Shown piece after piece: positions 1-8,294 of a DNA stretch of 64,000 nt. A model generated the notes under the pieces. It saw only the letters and a list, made by a program, of their open reading frames with translations, was not told the DNA's origin and ran no database searches. This DNA comes from Alicyclobacillus herbarius DSM 13609 (GTDB lineage Bacteria > Bacillota > Bacilli > Alicyclobacillales > Alicyclobacillaceae). Positions within the stretch are counted from its first letter, which is position 1, and each line of letters opens with the position of its first letter. Location: NCBI RefSeq assembly GCF_000430585.1, contig NZ_AUMH01000004.1, positions 113,781 through 177,780 of the forward strand, read 5' to 3'. The position numbers and the translations under genes are program-made.

Positions 1-37
1 GCCCCCTAAATCTGCTCTTCTTGCCCGTCCGTATCCC

Positions 38-223
38 TTAGCGATGGAGCGACTCGACGACCTGTTCCAAATGCCGTACCTCATCGAGACGGGCCCTCAG
101 CTGCAGCCGCGTTTTTTCGTCCGCCCGTTCCAATTCCTCGGTCAGCACCTTACGACGCCGCTCCAGACTGCGCAGAATTTGCCGCACGGCGTCTTTGTAA
201 CCGATTTCTTCCTCTGTCGACAC
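38..223 (-). CDS. small coiled-coil protein, 61 aa
   Basis: The protein is almost entirely charged helix (rich in E, R, K, L) with heptad-like spacing and no membrane segment, so it probably forms a short soluble coiled coil. The start is GTG at 223, preceded by a GGGGG tract about 9 nt upstream; this fits better than any internal Met. It is the last of a minus-strand series after two XRE regulators, with 25 nt separating it from the larger one. I do not recognise a family. Function unknown; it could be an accessory partner of the upstream regulators, but that is only inferred from position. Confidence 0.55.
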   Translation of the reverse strand: MSTEEEIGYKDAVRQILRSLERRRKVLTEELERADEKTRLQLRARLDEVRHLEQVVESLHR

Positions 224-248
224 CGCATTTGTCCCCCTTGCTTGGCGT

Positions 249-869
249 TCACAGTGGTCGATCCGATTGTATCACACCTTGTTGGTGCCCAGACGGATGA
301 AGCGCTGCAACTCGCGCACGCATCCGCCGCTGCCATTCTAAGGCGGCCCCGATGCGACCGCAGGCCAAGGCGGCGAGAAAGTGCACCCGAGCCTCGCTGA
401 CAAGGACCCGGGCTACAGCCCGTTTGGTCAAACCGGTCTCCTGCAGACCATATTTCCACGCTTCCGTCAGGAGGCGCTCTGCCTGCCCCGGCTGGCCCGC
501 TAAGGCGTGCACCAGGGCCTCGTAAACGCGCGTTTCAAACGGCCCGAGCAACCCTTGACCGCGCTTTAAAGCCGCCGCAATCTGTGTCCGCTGCATGCGC
601 ACCGCCGCCCTGTACAGGTCTCGCCGCAAACGCTCTGCCTGGCGCAACCGCGCATACGCGTTTAAGACTTCCTCGGCATCCACTCCGTAACGTGCGCACA
701 GCCAACGAATGGTACGGGGACCGGGCATGACGCGCCCGTTTTCGATTTGGCTCAGTTCACTCGTCGTCAGCCGCCCCGCCGCGGCCTCCGCCTGCGTCCA
801 TCCAGCCTGTCTGCGCAGCTGCCGCAGTAGAGTCCCGGGCTGCACCGTTAATCCCGTCCTTCGTCCCAT
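249..869 (-). CDS. XRE-family transcriptional regulator with helical C-terminal domain
   Basis: Residues about 10-65 form a Cro/CI-type helix-turn-helix (LLRQLRRQAGWTQAEAA, then SELSQIENGR as recognition part). The remaining ~140 residues are Ala/Arg/Leu-rich helices resembling TPR-like sensor domains of XRE regulators, though I cannot assign a defined repeat. It overlaps the end of the preceding small XRE gene (848-1054) by 22 nt, so the two are translationally coupled and probably act together. Likely a cytoplasmic DNA-binding regulator; targets unknown. Two overlapping XRE genes in one transcript suggest mutual or shared autoregulation. Confidence 0.8.
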   Translation of the reverse strand: MGRRTGLTVQPGTLLRQLRRQAGWTQAEAAAGRLTTSELSQIENGRVMPGPRTIRWLCARYGVDAEEVLNAYARLRQAERLRRDLYRAAVRMQRTQIAAALKRGQGLLGPFETRVYEALVHALAGQPGQAERLLTEAWKYGLQETGLTKRAVARVLVSEARVHFLAALACGRIGAALEWQRRMRARVAALHPSGHQQGVIQSDRPL

Positions 870-1054
870 AACGCCGTAAGCGGAACCTCCAAAGCCTGCG
901 CAATCCGTTCCAATTTGCTAAGATTACTCCCGCGCTTGCCCGACTCTACCGCGTACACGTAGCTCACCGACACACCCGCCCGTTTAGCTAACTGACGTAC
1001 CGTTAATTGCCGTTCCAGGCGCAGCTTTTTTACCTGGGTTCCGATGCCCAACAT
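848..1054 (-). CDS. small XRE-family regulator (HTH only), 68 aa
   Basis: A stand-alone Cro/CI helix-turn-helix: KKLRLERQLTVRQLAKRAG, then SVSYVYAVESGKRG, then KLERIAQALEVPLTAL. There is no ligand domain, like SinR- or Xre-type small repressors. The reading frame runs into the next gene (22-nt overlap with 249-869). A possible -10 element (TATAAT on the minus strand, 1090-1095) lies about 36 nt upstream, without a convincing -35. Probably a DNA-binding repressor with its longer neighbour. Confidence 0.85.
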   Translation of the reverse strand: MLGIGTQVKKLRLERQLTVRQLAKRAGVSVSYVYAVESGKRGSNLSKLERIAQALEVPLTALWDEGRD

Positions 1055-1250
1055 GGAAATCCCCCCACCATCGTTTCTCTATTGTGGAAATTATACCGGA
1101 TTCGACACCGATTTTGGGAGCAAATTTCACGATCGTAGAACCACAAAGGAGGAATCGAGGCTGCTAGACCTGCACTTTGCTTCCAGACGGAAGTTTAGAT
1201 AAGTTAAAGGGGACTTGGCAGGGTACTCAGGAAACCAGGAGGTGACCAGC

Positions 1251-1817
1251 ATGCACGATGTGGAGTTTCGCCCCTGGCGTTCAACCGATACAAAAACCAT
1301 CTGGCAATCCGCATGCGAGGACGCGGACTGGCCGATATCACCACAGACGCACTCAGCGTTTGTCCGTTGGCTGGAAGGCATGGAGGCATCCTGTACGCTT
1401 GGAGAAGGCCACTTAGAGGCGATTATGCATGCGCAGCGCCTGGCCGGTTTTTGGCTCCTGCACGCGGTACCACCTCATCACTTGGGTACGTTGGCGGACG
1501 TCAGCCGAGTGGTTGAAGGCGGCACATACCTGGTACCCGCAAGTCGCGGCCTGGGACTGAACCCGGTGGTCAAGAAGCGGATGTTGACGGTGGCGTTTAC
1601 CAGCTGGGCCGCCGATTGGTGTGTGTTTGTCATTCCTTCCCGCAACCGGCGCGCCATTCGCGCTTTTCAACGCTTGCCTTGGCCATACGATTTGGAGACG
1701 CGCTCCCATAACGGGCGCTTTCGCACGCTCCTGTCCCGGCGGGAATGGGAAACGGGTAGCCCCTGCACGCTTGTCTCGATTCATCGTTCCGCCGTCCCAC
1801 CGCCAGCCCATCGATAA
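1251..1817 (+). CDS. GNAT-like N-acetyltransferase family protein
   Basis: A 188-residue protein beginning MHDVEFRPWRSTD, a typical first strand of a GNAT fold, followed by a region around YLVPASRGLGLNPVVKKRM that resembles the acceptor/CoA-binding turn, and a late FVIPSRNRRAIRAFQ segment matching the conserved N-x-x-(A/S)-x-x-x-(F/Y) element of GNAT proteins. The ATG at 1251 is chosen because AGGAGGTGA lies 5 nt before it; a TTG at 1215 is possible but has no ribosome site. It stands alone and converges on ccdA. The substrate cannot be inferred. Confidence 0.6.
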   Translation: MHDVEFRPWRSTDTKTIWQSACEDADWPISPQTHSAFVRWLEGMEASCTLGEGHLEAIMHAQRLAGFWLLHAVPPHHLGTLADVSRVVEGGTYLVPASRGLGLNPVVKKRMLTVAFTSWAADWCVFVIPSRNRRAIRAFQRLPWPYDLETRSHNGRFRTLLSRREWETGSPCTLVSIHRSAVPPPAHR

Positions 1818-1838
1818 GCCTCGATACACCGCCACCAG

Positions 1839-2549
1839 TCAGATGCCCTGAAACCCAGTCCACTGCACCAACCAAATCGTGAGTTCATGCAGCCGGTTGG
1901 TGGCCAGGAGCAGGCCCATGACCACCAACAGGAAACCGCCCGCCTGTTGCAAGCGCTGACCGAAACGCGCCAGGCCGGACATTGAATCAAGAAGCACCGC
2001 ACAGAGAAGAAATGGGACACAAAAGCCCAATGCGTAGGCAATCATTAGCAGATTGCCGCGGGCGGGATGCGTCACCACCATGGTCAGGACCGCAGCCAGA
2101 ACCGGCCCGACACAAGGGGTCCAACCACTGGCAAACACCACCCCAACCAGGGCGGATCCCACATACCCATACGGCTTCTGTGCAGGCAGTGCAAACCGTT
2201 TTTCGCGCATCAACCAAGAGATACGAAGTACGCCGGCCATGAATAACCCCAGTACGATGATAAGGAGACCGCCGACAATTCGGATTTGCTCTTGATAGGC
2301 AATGAACCACCCGCCCACCGCGCTGGCCCCCCAGCCAAGCGCCACGAATAACGCCGACAACCCAACACAAAAACACAACGCGTGCAGCAGTGTACGCACG
2401 CGCATCGCCGTATCCACCCCCGTGCGCACGCGACCGCTGACGGACACCCCGCTCAGGTAGCCAAGGTAGGATGGAACGAGGGGCAGTGTGCACGGCGACA
2501 GAAACGACAGTACCCCTGCCGCGAAAGCGGCCCACAGCGGAATCGACAT
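1839..2549 (-). CDS. ccdA: cytochrome c biogenesis thiol-disulfide transporter CcdA
   Basis: An integral membrane protein of 236 residues with about six hydrophobic segments. It carries the paired cysteines of the CcdA/DsbD-beta family: SPCTLP near the N-terminus and TPCVGP in the middle. CcdA passes reducing equivalents from cytoplasmic thioredoxin to extracytoplasmic thiol oxidoreductases for cytochrome c maturation or endospore formation. Start ATG 2549 has GGAGG 7 nt upstream; a GTG three bases earlier is less well spaced. It is divergent from the XRE gene at 2644. No ResA or other Ccs gene is adjacent. Confidence 0.9.
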   Translation of the reverse strand: MSIPLWAAFAAGVLSFLSPCTLPLVPSYLGYLSGVSVSGRVRTGVDTAMRVRTLLHALCFCVGLSALFVALGWGASAVGGWFIAYQEQIRIVGGLLIIVLGLFMAGVLRISWLMREKRFALPAQKPYGYVGSALVGVVFASGWTPCVGPVLAAVLTMVVTHPARGNLLMIAYALGFCVPFLLCAVLLDSMSGLARFGQRLQQAGGFLLVVMGLLLATNRLHELTIWLVQWTGFQGI

Positions 2550-2573
2550 CACAGATCCTCCCGCATTCTACAA

Positions 2574-2602
2574 TTGTGTACATCCGCGGATCTCGCTATA
2601 AT
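2574..2602 (+). promoter_or_regulatory. putative sigma-A promoter for the XRE gene at 2644
   Basis: A -35-like TTGTGT (2574-2579), 17 nt spacing and a perfect TATAAT (2597-2602). It lies in the divergent gap between ccdA and the XRE gene and would give a leader of about 35 nt. The CAATTG palindrome beside the -35 could hold an operator. Confidence 0.5.
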
Positions 2603-2643
2603 TCAGACCAGAAAAGTGTGGTCCGAAGGGGGCAAACACGGCG

Positions 2644-3135
2644 GTGTCCATCGGCGACAAGGCACGCAAGCTGCGTCTTGAGCACGGTATGACGCTGGAA
2701 CAGGTTCACGAGCGGACGGGAATTTCCGTCAGCCACTTGAGTGCGATTGAAAACGGAACTCGTCCCAACCCTTCGTTTCGCAACGTCCTCAAACTGGCCC
2801 AGACTTACCAAGTCCCGGTCTGCTACTTCAGTGAGGATGGCCCGTGCGCCGCGCATCGGGATGCCGTGCCAAACCGCTTTGCCACCCCACAGGCGCCAGA
2901 GCCGGACGGATCGCCGCCATCCCCAGGAATGCTGGCCCGCGATGACGCCTGGGCGCTCATCGCCTCGGAACAATCCGGTCCATACCTGGCTCTGGCTCGC
3001 CGGCTCATGGACGCCAACGCCCTATCCGAAGACACGTCCGAGGTGTTGCAGGTCATTGCCGAGTTCATCCGCGAGCAACGCCCGCCCCGCGAGCTGGAAA
3101 CCAAACCTTCCGACTCCGACAGCGATATTGGGTAA
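2644..3135 (+). CDS. XRE-family transcriptional regulator
   Basis: Residues about 5-60 are a Cro/CI helix-turn-helix (KARKLRLEHGMTLEQVHERTG, split by ISVSHLSAIENG). A proline-rich linker follows, then an acidic ~60-residue helical tail (LARRLMDANALSEDTSEVLQ) that may mediate dimerisation. GTG start at 2644 with an AGGGGG ribosome site 11 nt upstream. Transcribed from the TATAAT promoter just upstream and divergent from ccdA. This layout (short HTH, linker, short helical tail) recalls small SinR/ImmR-type regulators; the target is unknown. Confidence 0.82.
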   Translation: MSIGDKARKLRLEHGMTLEQVHERTGISVSHLSAIENGTRPNPSFRNVLKLAQTYQVPVCYFSEDGPCAAHRDAVPNRFATPQAPEPDGSPPSPGMLARDDAWALIASEQSGPYLALARRLMDANALSEDTSEVLQVIAEFIREQRPPRELETKPSDSDSDIG

Positions 3136-3227
3136 CCGCGGAAGGGACCGGATCCCTCCGGGTTCATCCCCGCTATCTCCCCGTTGCCGCCAACTGTGCC
3201 TCCGTTTTCGTCGTAGAGTGACGAAAG

Positions 3228-4274
3228 CTATGGCTTTTTCAGGAACGCGCGTGTGCGGCGCGCATCCGCGTTCGCCGCTTGATCCGGGTATAACAGCTGG
3301 TTGGCCAGCGCCTGCCGGTCTACCTCTTCTGCCCGCAGCCGTTCATCGGCCAGGAAGAGCCGCCCATCGGCGCGTCTCTTGACGTAAACGGAGGCGGTAA
3401 ACGGGAATACCCGGTCATAGCGATACGTGGCGTCCGCCATCGTGACAAGGATCCCGCCCGCAAGGGGGGTCTCCGTCCAGATCAGGTGGCGCGCAAACCA
3501 ACGAAAGACTTGCCCCACTCGACTCCGCTTGAGTGCCAACGCCAAGGCTTCGCTCGGCTCTGTCTGCCGCCAAACGACCTCAGGCCGACGAGCTCCACCG
3601 TTGGTCAGACGCCCGGCCTCCAGTTCGCTTCCGCGTTGTACTACGTAGTTCCAGAGCCAAGGCATGGGTCCCGGCAACACGCTGATGTGTCTTGCATCCG
3701 GGTACGCGCGGTGCATGCGCTCATACAACCAACCGGTGTGCAAACAGCGCACGGCGATGTACAAACAGGCGATGCCCCCACAGACAAACACGGCCTTCGC
3801 CGGCGACCACCCGCGTACAACCAACGCAATACCCGCAAATCCACACAGCAGGAGCACCAGGTCCACGATGAACAAACAGTCCATGGCTAATCTACGTTTG
3901 GAAAACGGCCACAATGCCTGTGTCCCGTAGGAGGTGAGGACGTCAAGTCCCACATGGACGAGGACACCGCACAGGGCCAATAGATAAAAAAGCCCCATAT
4001 GGCCGGGCCAGAAAAGCGATAACACCAACGCCACCAACAATGGCCAGAGGAACCAGGCGGGGACGCTGTGTGAGAGCGCCCGGTGCTGGCGCAGGTATGC
4101 CACGGGGCCGCGAAAAACGCGGACCGCATAATCAAAATCGGGCGCTTCAGAACCTACCACCGCGGCCAAACACGCCCCGGTCGCCACATCCCCCGTCAGG
4201 GCCGTATGCCCGCTGACTGCCGTCCAGAGACCATAAATCCCCAATCCGCACAGGGCGTGTGTGACATTGTCCAA
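3228..4274 (-). CDS. yfhP: YfhP-like membrane-bound metal-dependent hydrolase (YdjM/DUF457 superfamily)
   Basis: 348 residues. The N-terminal half holds several membrane segments and the family signature: MDNVTHALCG at the start, then DFDYAVR and RQHRALSHS (metal-binding His/Asp), and HVGLDVLTSYGTQALWPFS. The C-terminal third is a soluble domain ending in a basic tail. Members are predicted membrane-embedded phospholipase-like hydrolases linked to the DNA-damage or stress response, but no reaction is established. A TTG start at 4274 follows a strong GGGGGAG. It converges on the XRE gene at 2644, with a weak GGA/TCC hairpin at about 3137-3163 between them. Confidence 0.82.
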   Translation of the reverse strand: MDNVTHALCGLGIYGLWTAVSGHTALTGDVATGACLAAVVGSEAPDFDYAVRVFRGPVAYLRQHRALSHSVPAWFLWPLLVALVLSLFWPGHMGLFYLLALCGVLVHVGLDVLTSYGTQALWPFSKRRLAMDCLFIVDLVLLLCGFAGIALVVRGWSPAKAVFVCGGIACLYIAVRCLHTGWLYERMHRAYPDARHISVLPGPMPWLWNYVVQRGSELEAGRLTNGGARRPEVVWRQTEPSEALALALKRSRVGQVFRWFARHLIWTETPLAGGILVTMADATYRYDRVFPFTASVYVKRRADGRLFLADERLRAEEVDRQALANQLLYPDQAANADARRTRAFLKKP

Positions 4275-4443
4275 GCCAACTCCCCCTCGATAGCTCCCCC
4301 GTCAAAAGACTCAAAGTTGATTTCAATTATAAAGAAAATCCCTTTGCATCGCATAACCCATCCGTAAAGGATGTCAAAGTCTTCTGTACGCCATGGACGA
4401 GACTCGGACACTACGATATGCTTTGAACAGTGAGGTGGTATGA

Positions 4444-4782
4444 GTGGCCGGTCAGAATGAACAGCTGGAGCGAATTGGAAACCTCGTCACCCAGCTCATC
4501 GGTAACGTCGGCAGCATGCGCGCGGAGATGAACAAGAGTATAAACGCCCTCCGTACGGAGATGAATGAAAGTATAGGCACCCTTCGTACGGAGATGAATG
4601 AACGGTTTAAGAGAGTCGACAAGCGGCTGGAGGCGATGGATGGCCGCTTGGGGCGAATGGAGCGACGCCAGGAGAACCTGGAGGGACAGCTGCTGTTGTT
4701 AAACCAACGATTGGATTTTCAACTGCAACGGATTGCGAAAACCGAGGAAGAAGTACACCTTCTGAAGGGGACGCGCACCTAA
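4444..4782 (+). CDS. coiled-coil protein with hendecad repeats
   Basis: A 112-residue soluble protein that is nearly all coiled coil. Residues 26-58 consist of three 11-residue units beginning RAEMN, RTEMN and RTEMN; the following MDGRLGRMERR and LNQRLDF blocks continue the helix. The 11-residue spacing suggests a right-handed (hendecad) coil. GTG start at 4444 with GAGGTG a few bases upstream. It sits alone between two minus-strand genes. No enzymatic motif; it could be a scaffold or phage/plasmid-type coil protein, function unknown. Confidence 0.6.
   Translation: MAGQNEQLERIGNLVTQLIGNVGSMRAEMNKSINALRTEMNESIGTLRTEMNERFKRVDKRLEAMDGRLGRMERRQENLEGQLLLLNQRLDFQLQRIAKTEEEVHLLKGTRT
4519..4617 (+). 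repeat. three 33-bp tandem coding repeats
   Basis: Three imperfect copies of a 33-nt unit with the shared core GGAGATGAA encode the 11-residue helical units of the coiled-coil protein. The second and third copies are closest to each other, indicating recent slippage duplication. Confidence 0.8.
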
Positions 4783-4880
4783 ACCTCAGGTCATTTGAAC
4801 GTCCCCTTCACTCCAGGAGCATCTCAGTCAGACCAAGTCGTAGGTCGTTGAGCCTCACCGCCAGGTGACATCTCACATGG

Positions 4881-6008
4881 TCAAGCATGTACGGATATAA
4901 CGCCAAAGACCGCCAATCCTACGGGTATCCCAATGATGATAGCAATCAGGAGCCAGGCAGTCGGATGCGCCATGTTCAGCGTCCACCCTACACCAAACCG
5001 CTTGGGAACAAATACGGCCGGATCGTTCCGGTTGAAGTAAATCACCCCAGCCAACCATTGCTGATCATCGTTGTAAATCACCAAGGGAGCGGCTGGACGG
5101 TCAACTCCGTCGCCGGCAAGCCCTGAGGAACGACGAGCCCTCACCGCAGCCCGATAAGTGATCATGAGAAACCCGACAACCGCTGCCAACGGTAAGACCA
5201 AGGCAATATTGGAAATCCATTTGGACTGTCCAGCACCGTGGGTGATAACCCACTCCATCCCGAAAAAGACGGCGTTGATACAGGCGGTCAACAACCAAAG
5301 CCCAGACAGCAAAGTACGGTTAAGCTGCCACTCGCGGCGGGGCGCATCCGGATTTGAGGCGTCCCTGCGCAGCGGCGCCCGTTGAATCAACATTGCCATT
5401 CCGCCAATTAACAACGTGAGACCAAGGGAAATCCACACGGGAGTAAACACCGTGGTCACCGTCTTTGGTGCCCAAGCGTCAGGACGACCGTGCAAGTCAA
5501 AATGAACCGGCAGGATACCCGGCAAGTGTGGGTACGACACCCCCGCCAGCAACGCTGACACTGCTACGATTCCCCAAGAAGGGATAGCCCAAGCGAAATG
5601 AAGGTGCGGTCGACGCGAAGGGAGCCAATCGGTATCTACCACAAACCGTTGACGTTGTCCTTCATACCATTGCTGGCGCCGCTTCACCTGCTTGACAGAG
5701 GAATGGCAGAGTAGATAGACAAGAAACTGCCCAACCAGTGCAAGGAGCGGCCCATAGAGGAGCATCGACAAGGTCGCTGTACGTGTCCAAGCCGAGATCA
5801 GCCCGTACAGAACGATGCCGGCGAATCCAAATACCGACAGACCCAGCCAATATAGGTGCCGAATGCGCACCAATTCAGGCTGACGCAAACAATTTTCCGG
5901 TACCCGCACCCCGAATACGAGGGTCGGATCTGTCATCAGCGGAACCATAGCCGCGGCCACGGTAATCAATACCACCAAACTCGAGCCGTATACCCATTCA
6001 AACCCCAT
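4881..6008 (-). CDS. DUF1648 / SdpI-like multi-pass membrane protein
   Basis: 375 residues with about eight to nine hydrophobic segments. The middle contains the DUF1648 signature (YPHLPGILPVHFDLHGRPD, then WAPKT), where a helix is followed by an extracellular HFD/N-x-x-G-x-P turn. The C-terminal part, IYNDDQQWLAGVIYFNRNDP, matches the DUF5808-type tail that follows DUF1648 in Bacillota. It starts 3 nt after the GntR gene with AGGAGGG upstream, so the two form an operon. Such proteins include SdpI-type immunity proteins; a role in envelope stress or immunity is plausible but unproven. Confidence 0.8.
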   Translation of the reverse strand: MGFEWVYGSSLVVLITVAAAMVPLMTDPTLVFGVRVPENCLRQPELVRIRHLYWLGLSVFGFAGIVLYGLISAWTRTATLSMLLYGPLLALVGQFLVYLLCHSSVKQVKRRQQWYEGQRQRFVVDTDWLPSRRPHLHFAWAIPSWGIVAVSALLAGVSYPHLPGILPVHFDLHGRPDAWAPKTVTTVFTPVWISLGLTLLIGGMAMLIQRAPLRRDASNPDAPRREWQLNRTLLSGLWLLTACINAVFFGMEWVITHGAGQSKWISNIALVLPLAAVVGFLMITYRAAVRARRSSGLAGDGVDRPAAPLVIYNDDQQWLAGVIYFNRNDPAVFVPKRFGVGWTLNMAHPTAWLLIAIIIGIPVGLAVFGVISVHA

Positions 6009-6011
6009 CGT

Positions 6012-6425
6012 TTATCCCTCCTGTGCCCCGTCTTCCGCGTTGCACGGGACTACACTGGACCATCCAAACTCGTTGAGCACAGCCTGGAATGCAGCCTGAA
6101 TTCGGTCGGGCGGTACACCCTTTGCCACGGCCTCCGCGAGAACCAGGCGCAGCCTCTGTTCCCACGCGGCCACGTCTGCGTCGGAGGATTGGGTATGCAC
6201 GACACCCCCCGCCTTGCGCGACAATCGAATGAATCCCTCCTGGCGCAAGAGGTCGTAAGCTTTGTTGACCGTGTGGAAGTGGATTCCAAACTCGGCTGCC
6301 AATTCGCGAATCGGCGGCAAGCTATCCCCATCACCGAGCGCGCCGGTGGCAATGGCAAGGACAATTTGATCCCGAATCTGCTGATAGAGAGGCTGTTCGC
6401 CGTTCAAATCGAGGCTCATTCGCAT
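6012..6425 (-). CDS. GntR-family (YtrA subfamily) transcriptional repressor
   Basis: 137 residues: winged helix at about 8-76 (PLYQQIRDQIVLAIATGAL, LPPIRELAAEFGIHFHTVNKAY) and a short ~50-residue C-terminal helical tail, which is the YtrA layout rather than the large FadR/HutC effector domains. YtrA members usually repress a co-transcribed membrane protein or ABC operon; here the next gene is the DUF1648 protein 3 nt downstream. A perfect 10-7-10 inverted repeat just upstream (6440-6466) is the likely operator. Start is ATG 6425 or the ATG two codons later. Confidence 0.88.
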   Translation of the reverse strand: MRMSLDLNGEQPLYQQIRDQIVLAIATGALGDGDSLPPIRELAAEFGIHFHTVNKAYDLLRQEGFIRLSRKAGGVVHTQSSDADVAAWEQRLRLVLAEAVAKGVPPDRIQAAFQAVLNEFGWSSVVPCNAEDGAQEG

Positions 6426-6439
6426 CGTTCATCCGCCCT

Positions 6440-6466
6440 ATTTGTTATATATCAACTATAACAAAT
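6440..6466 (-). promoter_or_regulatory. GntR/YtrA-type operator (perfect inverted repeat)
   Basis: ATTTGTTATA and TATAACAAAT are exact reverse complements separated by 7 nt, 15 nt upstream of the gntR start. The AT-rich arms could include the -10 region. Position and symmetry fit autoregulation by the GntR protein. Confidence 0.65.
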
Positions 6467-6849
6467 GTAATTCAAACACGCCGGGCTGTCAAGGAGACGT
6501 TCGCACAAGATGATTGCGTTTCGATACATTTCATCGTGTGGGTTGAAAACGGTTCATTCGTGTAGTGAGTAACGGTGATACAGGGATTGGCTACTTTCAT
6601 ATCGAATACTTCGGTGAGGTGAACGCAATGTAAATGTCAGGGTATTATAACTAACTTCGAAAAGAAACCCGATTACATGTTGTTCCGAAACATCTCCTCG
6701 AGTGTTTGGTGGCGAGGAATTTCGATAGAGTTACCGTGAGGAGATATAACCAGGTTGCGTACATCAATTTTGTGTTGGAGTGCATCGTGAAGGGTGGAAA
6801 ACTTCACATGAACGAGGGATTTCGCTCAGTAGTGACCCTGACAAACAAC
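6467..6849. other. intergenic stretch without a recognisable gene
   Basis: AT-richer than its surroundings. Short plus-strand open frames here (for example 6706-6900) lack a ribosome site or family resemblance and one runs through the hairpin at 6850-6890, so none is called. It may be the remains of an old insertion. Confidence 0.5.
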
Positions 6850-6890
6850 GGGGCTGTCCCTCAGTGCTTCAGCACTTTTGGGACAGCCCC
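6850..6890 (-). terminator. strong hairpin; terminator for the methyltransferase gene or IS-end remnant
   Basis: Outer arms GGGGCTGTCCC and GGGACAGCCCC are perfectly complementary (11 bp) and enclose a second stem AGTGC/GCACT. On the minus strand the hairpin is followed by GTTGTTTGTC, a T-rich tail, 70 nt after the methyltransferase stop. GGGGCTGTCCC is also a sequence I associate with transposon ends in Bacillota, so a mobile-element origin is possible. Confidence 0.6.
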
Positions 6891-6960
6891 TTGGTCATAG
6901 ATCCTCTACCACGATTTCGAGGCAACCCAACCTAGCCCTTTGTCTCTTTTCCAGGACTGG

Positions 6961-8049
6961 CTAACGCACTTGTGCGATGATGCCGTTGTGCGCCTTGATG
7001 ACCCCGTGGCGAACAATGTTCAACCCGTTTTCGTACAGGTACAGGCCCATCTGCTGGACGGTCATCAGCTCCCGATAGGTGTAGTTCATCGCCTCTGCCA
7101 TCACGTGGTAAAACATGCGCGTCTTCCAGTGGTAGCGGGGTGTGGTCAAAATCGCATAACCGCCCGGTTTCAAAAACTGACGGTGCCAGTCGATGGCCTC
7201 CGGTTTGTATTCGTCAGGGAAGTGCTCAATCAGACCGACACTGAGGACAATATCGAACTCGTGTCGAAACGGTAAATCGCGAATGTCACTCACGAGAAAA
7301 GACAAGTTCATCTCCGAGCGATACCAAACCCCGGGCCCTCCGGTGTTGGGGTTTGTGCCAAGGAACGGGTACGTGTCCGGAAACTTTCCAAACCGGTCTG
7401 TGGCGCAGAATGCGTCATAATCGACCAACACCGCTTCCCCGCCAGGGTACATCGCATACAACTGCATCGCCTCGTAGCCGTCTGCGGCACCGAGAAACAG
7501 GATACGCGGGCGGGAAACGTCGAGGCCGCGAAACAGAGCCCGCTTCCCGCGCGGATCCCAGATGGCATCCTGGATTCGGTGCGCAAGGTTCCAAATCGAA
7601 AGCTGCTCCAACTCCCGCACCGCTGCCATGGCACGGGCCGCATTCAACCGCCCCATGCCACGCAGAGCCTCGGCCGCCAGACGCCGCCGCTCACGAGGGA
7701 CGTCCTTTATAAACCAGGAATGAAAGGAACGGTTGAACATCTCCCAGGAGACTTTGACGGGCATCGTATCCCCGTGCTCTTCCTGCCATAGACGGCGGCC
7801 CTCGGCATAGTTCTCCACGCGAAACGGGCGGCCGACGTCCTCCCACCTTAAAAGCGACCAGTCCTTTACCAGGTCATCGTCGATAAAATCGTCCAAATCC
7901 GCCTCACACGGATGGCGTAAATCCATGCGGTAGTTTCCGGTCAGCTGAGTCCACCCTAACGGATGATCCGGTCGTCGCCACCCCGAATTCGCTTCCACCT
8001 CCGGCGCGACCCGCTGAACCTGCTCATCCGGCAACTGCATCACCATCAT
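6961..8049 (-). CDS. class I SAM-dependent methyltransferase
   Basis: 362 residues. The second half is a Rossmann methyltransferase: RILFLGAADGYEAMQLY (motif I, with LGAADG in place of the usual GxGxG), VDYDAF at the end of strand 2, FDIVLSVGLIEHF (motif IV/post-I region) and HRQFLKPGGYAILTTP (strand 5). The first ~170 residues are a helical extension of unknown role, containing SWEMFNRSFHSWF. It lacks the clear GxGxG glycines, so divergent cofactor binding is possible. Stand-alone gene flanked by the hairpin at 6850-6890; substrate unknown. Confidence 0.75.
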   Translation of the reverse strand: MMVMQLPDEQVQRVAPEVEANSGWRRPDHPLGWTQLTGNYRMDLRHPCEADLDDFIDDDLVKDWSLLRWEDVGRPFRVENYAEGRRLWQEEHGDTMPVKVSWEMFNRSFHSWFIKDVPRERRRLAAEALRGMGRLNAARAMAAVRELEQLSIWNLAHRIQDAIWDPRGKRALFRGLDVSRPRILFLGAADGYEAMQLYAMYPGGEAVLVDYDAFCATDRFGKFPDTYPFLGTNPNTGGPGVWYRSEMNLSFLVSDIRDLPFRHEFDIVLSVGLIEHFPDEYKPEAIDWHRQFLKPGGYAILTTPRYHWKTRMFYHVMAEAMNYTYRELMTVQQMGLYLYENGLNIVRHGVIKAHNGIIAQVR

Positions 8050-8294
8050 CGGATACCCCCGTCCGTCGCAGGTTATGGATTGGCTCGACTCCGGCCAATC
8101 AACAAGTTGAAGATTCCGATATTATAAGTTGCGTTCTACTCCTGAGGAAACCCTACACCGCCGTTTTCTTCAGTGTACGCGACACCACCCGGTCGTGCAA
8201 TGCAGAACCAGGTCTGCACGTCGCCTTAATTCGAACCTATGACAATATCAGGTTGCCCCGTGGTGACGTGACAAGCCTCATCACCTCAGAAATC

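Noticed and set aside
6706..6900. 64-codon plus-strand frame
   Set aside because: No ribosome site and its end is built from the hairpin at 6850-6890.
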